DNA of 64,000 bases, taken from Clavelina lepadiformis (Eukaryota; Chordata; Ascidiacea; Aplousobranchia; Clavelinidae). The position numbers and the translations under genes were made by a program. Positions 62,256 to 64,000 of the stretch are shown piece after piece. The notes under the pieces are model-generated. The model saw only the letters and a list, made by a program, of their open reading frames with translations. It had not been told where the DNA came from and made no database searches. The first letter of the stretch is position 1. Each line of letters starts with the position of its first letter. Location: contig NC_135244.1 of assembly GCF_947623445.1 (NCBI RefSeq), positions 15,810,860-15,874,859 of the forward strand. Direction: 5' to 3'.

Positions 62256-64000
62256 GTATGCTTTTTCACCAATTACCTTTTACGGTATCACTTTGTTTGA
62301 TCCAAATCACAAACCGGATTAGATTTCACAAGTGGAAATATAACGGCCGGTTTTAATGTGGCTGTCACATTTTTGTCTTACTACTTAACTTTGTGGTTTG
62401 GCCATTTGATTTACACGTCGAACAATTAGACATAAGTCTTTAAGCTATAAATGAAAAACGCCGAATTGACAAAGTACTTGGTATTAAGGCGTACACGTGG
62501 CGCTCTGCACCGAGCATCGGCCAATAATTGGAATAAAAGTCGTTGTTGGTTATCCGAATTTCTAGAACTGATGGGACTGAGGGTCGTTTTTAAACCCAAT
62601 ACGTTAAGTTGTTTCTCTAGCTCTGGGCAACCGAAAATTAAACTCATTATAATTTGATTATGGTAAAAGCGCCTAAAATACATTTGCATGAACTTTTCTG
62701 CACGTAATTTTCAATGGTTTTCGAAAGTCGAGATAATGATGATGACTGATGAGCTTTGCGAAACTTGGAAACAAGGGTATTGCTTACAGAAAAACTTTTA
62801 CAGCAGCTGCTGTTTTCAGGATGTGCGTACTGTTTGCACTCGTGTCGCTGTAATTACGTTGCTTTCAACGATTTCAAAAACCTTGTAGAATTATAATTAA
62901 TTAATTCTGTTTTGCGGAAATGTTTACATCCGACTTGCAACACGTTCTCCTTTGAACGATTATGTTTTTCAAAGCCGAAGTTCATTAAGTTTTTAAGTTG
63001 GACAGGAACTAGTTGAACAATACGGCAATCGCCAATTACACCTGATTGGGTAATGTTTTAGCAATAGAAAACATACCAGATTTGCGTCTCATCTTGGCGC
63101 TCGTGGTGCCTGTTACGTGCATGTGGGGTGTTTATCTCTTGGCAAGCGCAATACATGTTTCATGTCGCACACCAAAAATACAGTACCCCGGTTTTACGTC
63201 ATCACGCGACCCACAAATACTTATGTTTATGCATGTAAACTACAGAAAAACTTGTTTGGGACGTGCGGAGTGTGGGCAGCGCTGCGTATACCTTGTTTGT
63301 TTTATGTTGCAATTTACAGATGTTATTTTTGATATTTCTTCTGATGTATGACGTCTCAATTATAGGCTGTTAACGACAGAGCATTTTCAGCGAGGCGCCA
63401 CGAACAATTTCAGAATGGGTTTGATACGAAATACTGTGTAATTATCTTTGCAGTAATGGCCAGTTTAATGTAAACCGCTCTTTCGTTCTTGTTTGTTTTT
63501 CGCAATGAGATGATAGCTATTAACTGCTCGGTAAGTCTGTTTCTTCGTCCGTAATTCATTTTGCTGTGAAAATCGATTACGGTAATGTGGGAAGGTTCTG
63601 CAGAATTAAGTTTTTACTTAAACCGAATAGTCGCAAACGAAAGTCCAATTCTAGCTACAGCTTTGTACAGATGTGATATGGCAGACAATTTTCTTCTTTC
63701 AATGGTAAGATATTTGTTAAGCTTGATTATTTCACCGTAAGTAGGTCACGCAGTCCTTTGTCGAAGATACAAAGTTTGGTTAGGAGAATGGAGATGCAAA
63801 AAGTTGATCTTAGTTCCTTTGGGTTTAATTGAAGTTTTAGATTTATGAAAGAAGATTTATGTTAGGACTAGGACAGTATGTTACAACATTCAAGTTAGGT
63901 TAACAAGAAACTGGAAAATAACATCGAACGTAGGATATATTCCAATGAAATAGAGACAACCAAGCGAACCCAAAGCGATTTGTGCTACTGTGCTGAGAAT
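62256..64000 (+). other. Following intron of the NET1/ARHGEF3-like gene (to window edge)
   Basis: This starts with GTATGC after the 33-codon exon. No DH-domain segment was recognised up to the right edge, so the catalytic exons lie outside. A splice-bounded stretch at 63,652-63,704 ending ATG|GTAAGA is weak and was not adopted. Confidence 0.5.

Noticed and set aside
63652-63704. Splice-bounded stretch ending ATG|GTAAGA, possible first exon (MADNFLLSM)
   Set aside because: It lies downstream of the E-P-S exon, so it cannot supply the usual alternative start. A TGA follows the first ATG, and the signal is too weak.

Overview
The window looks like nuclear DNA of a tunicate, most likely an ascidian close to Ciona. 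This is inferred from clear chordate orthologues with small introns (often 50-400 bases), AT-rich spacers, one gene where vertebrates have the NET1/ARHGEF3 pair, and many short DNA-transposon derivatives. No LTR element was recognised. Gene models below were built by hand: splice sites were read directly and every junction was checked for phase.

Left part (1-31.9 kb) is gene-dense. After the end of a Harbinger transposon (1-673) come two tandem minus-strand genes (2.0-3.5 and 4.1-5.6 kb) of an unrecognised TPR-like family. Then follow, all on the minus strand, MFSD13A/TMEM180 (9 exons), ATG101 (one exon) and a CRTAP/leprecan-family gene (one exon). A third TPR-like paralogue lies on the plus strand at 19.6-21.6 kb. 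It converges on NHLRC2 (12 exons, minus), and an intronless GAPDH gene (minus) lies upstream of NHLRC2. The three TPR-like genes share five exons, intron phases 2/1/1/1 and a 32-nt second exon. They are the best candidate here for an undescribed lineage-specific family.

Middle part (32.8-37.6 kb) is a transposon cluster: a Mutator-like element whose ends are arrays of 15-16-bp units, two hAT-type MITEs inserted side by side with readable 8-bp target duplications, and an older hAT relic. Interleaved with these is a plus-strand gene I do not recognise, with three phase-consistent exons at 38.09-38.72 kb and a possible first exon at 35.9 kb.

Right part (38.8-64 kb) is mostly non-coding and visibly richer in CpG than the left. 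It holds one gene, a plus-strand RhoGEF of the NET1/ARHGEF3 family. A 722-codon exon (56,121-58,286) is spliced across a 3.9-kb intron to a 99-nt exon carrying the family's E-P-S-x-K-R-V segment. The catalytic exons lie beyond the right edge. The 17 kb before it is probably upstream regulatory DNA or 5' intron.

The identified genes do not form one pathway. They cover autophagy initiation, collagen prolyl 3-hydroxylation, glycolysis, a thioredoxin/NHL protein, an orphan transporter and a Rho activator. The main links visible here are family relations and duplications.
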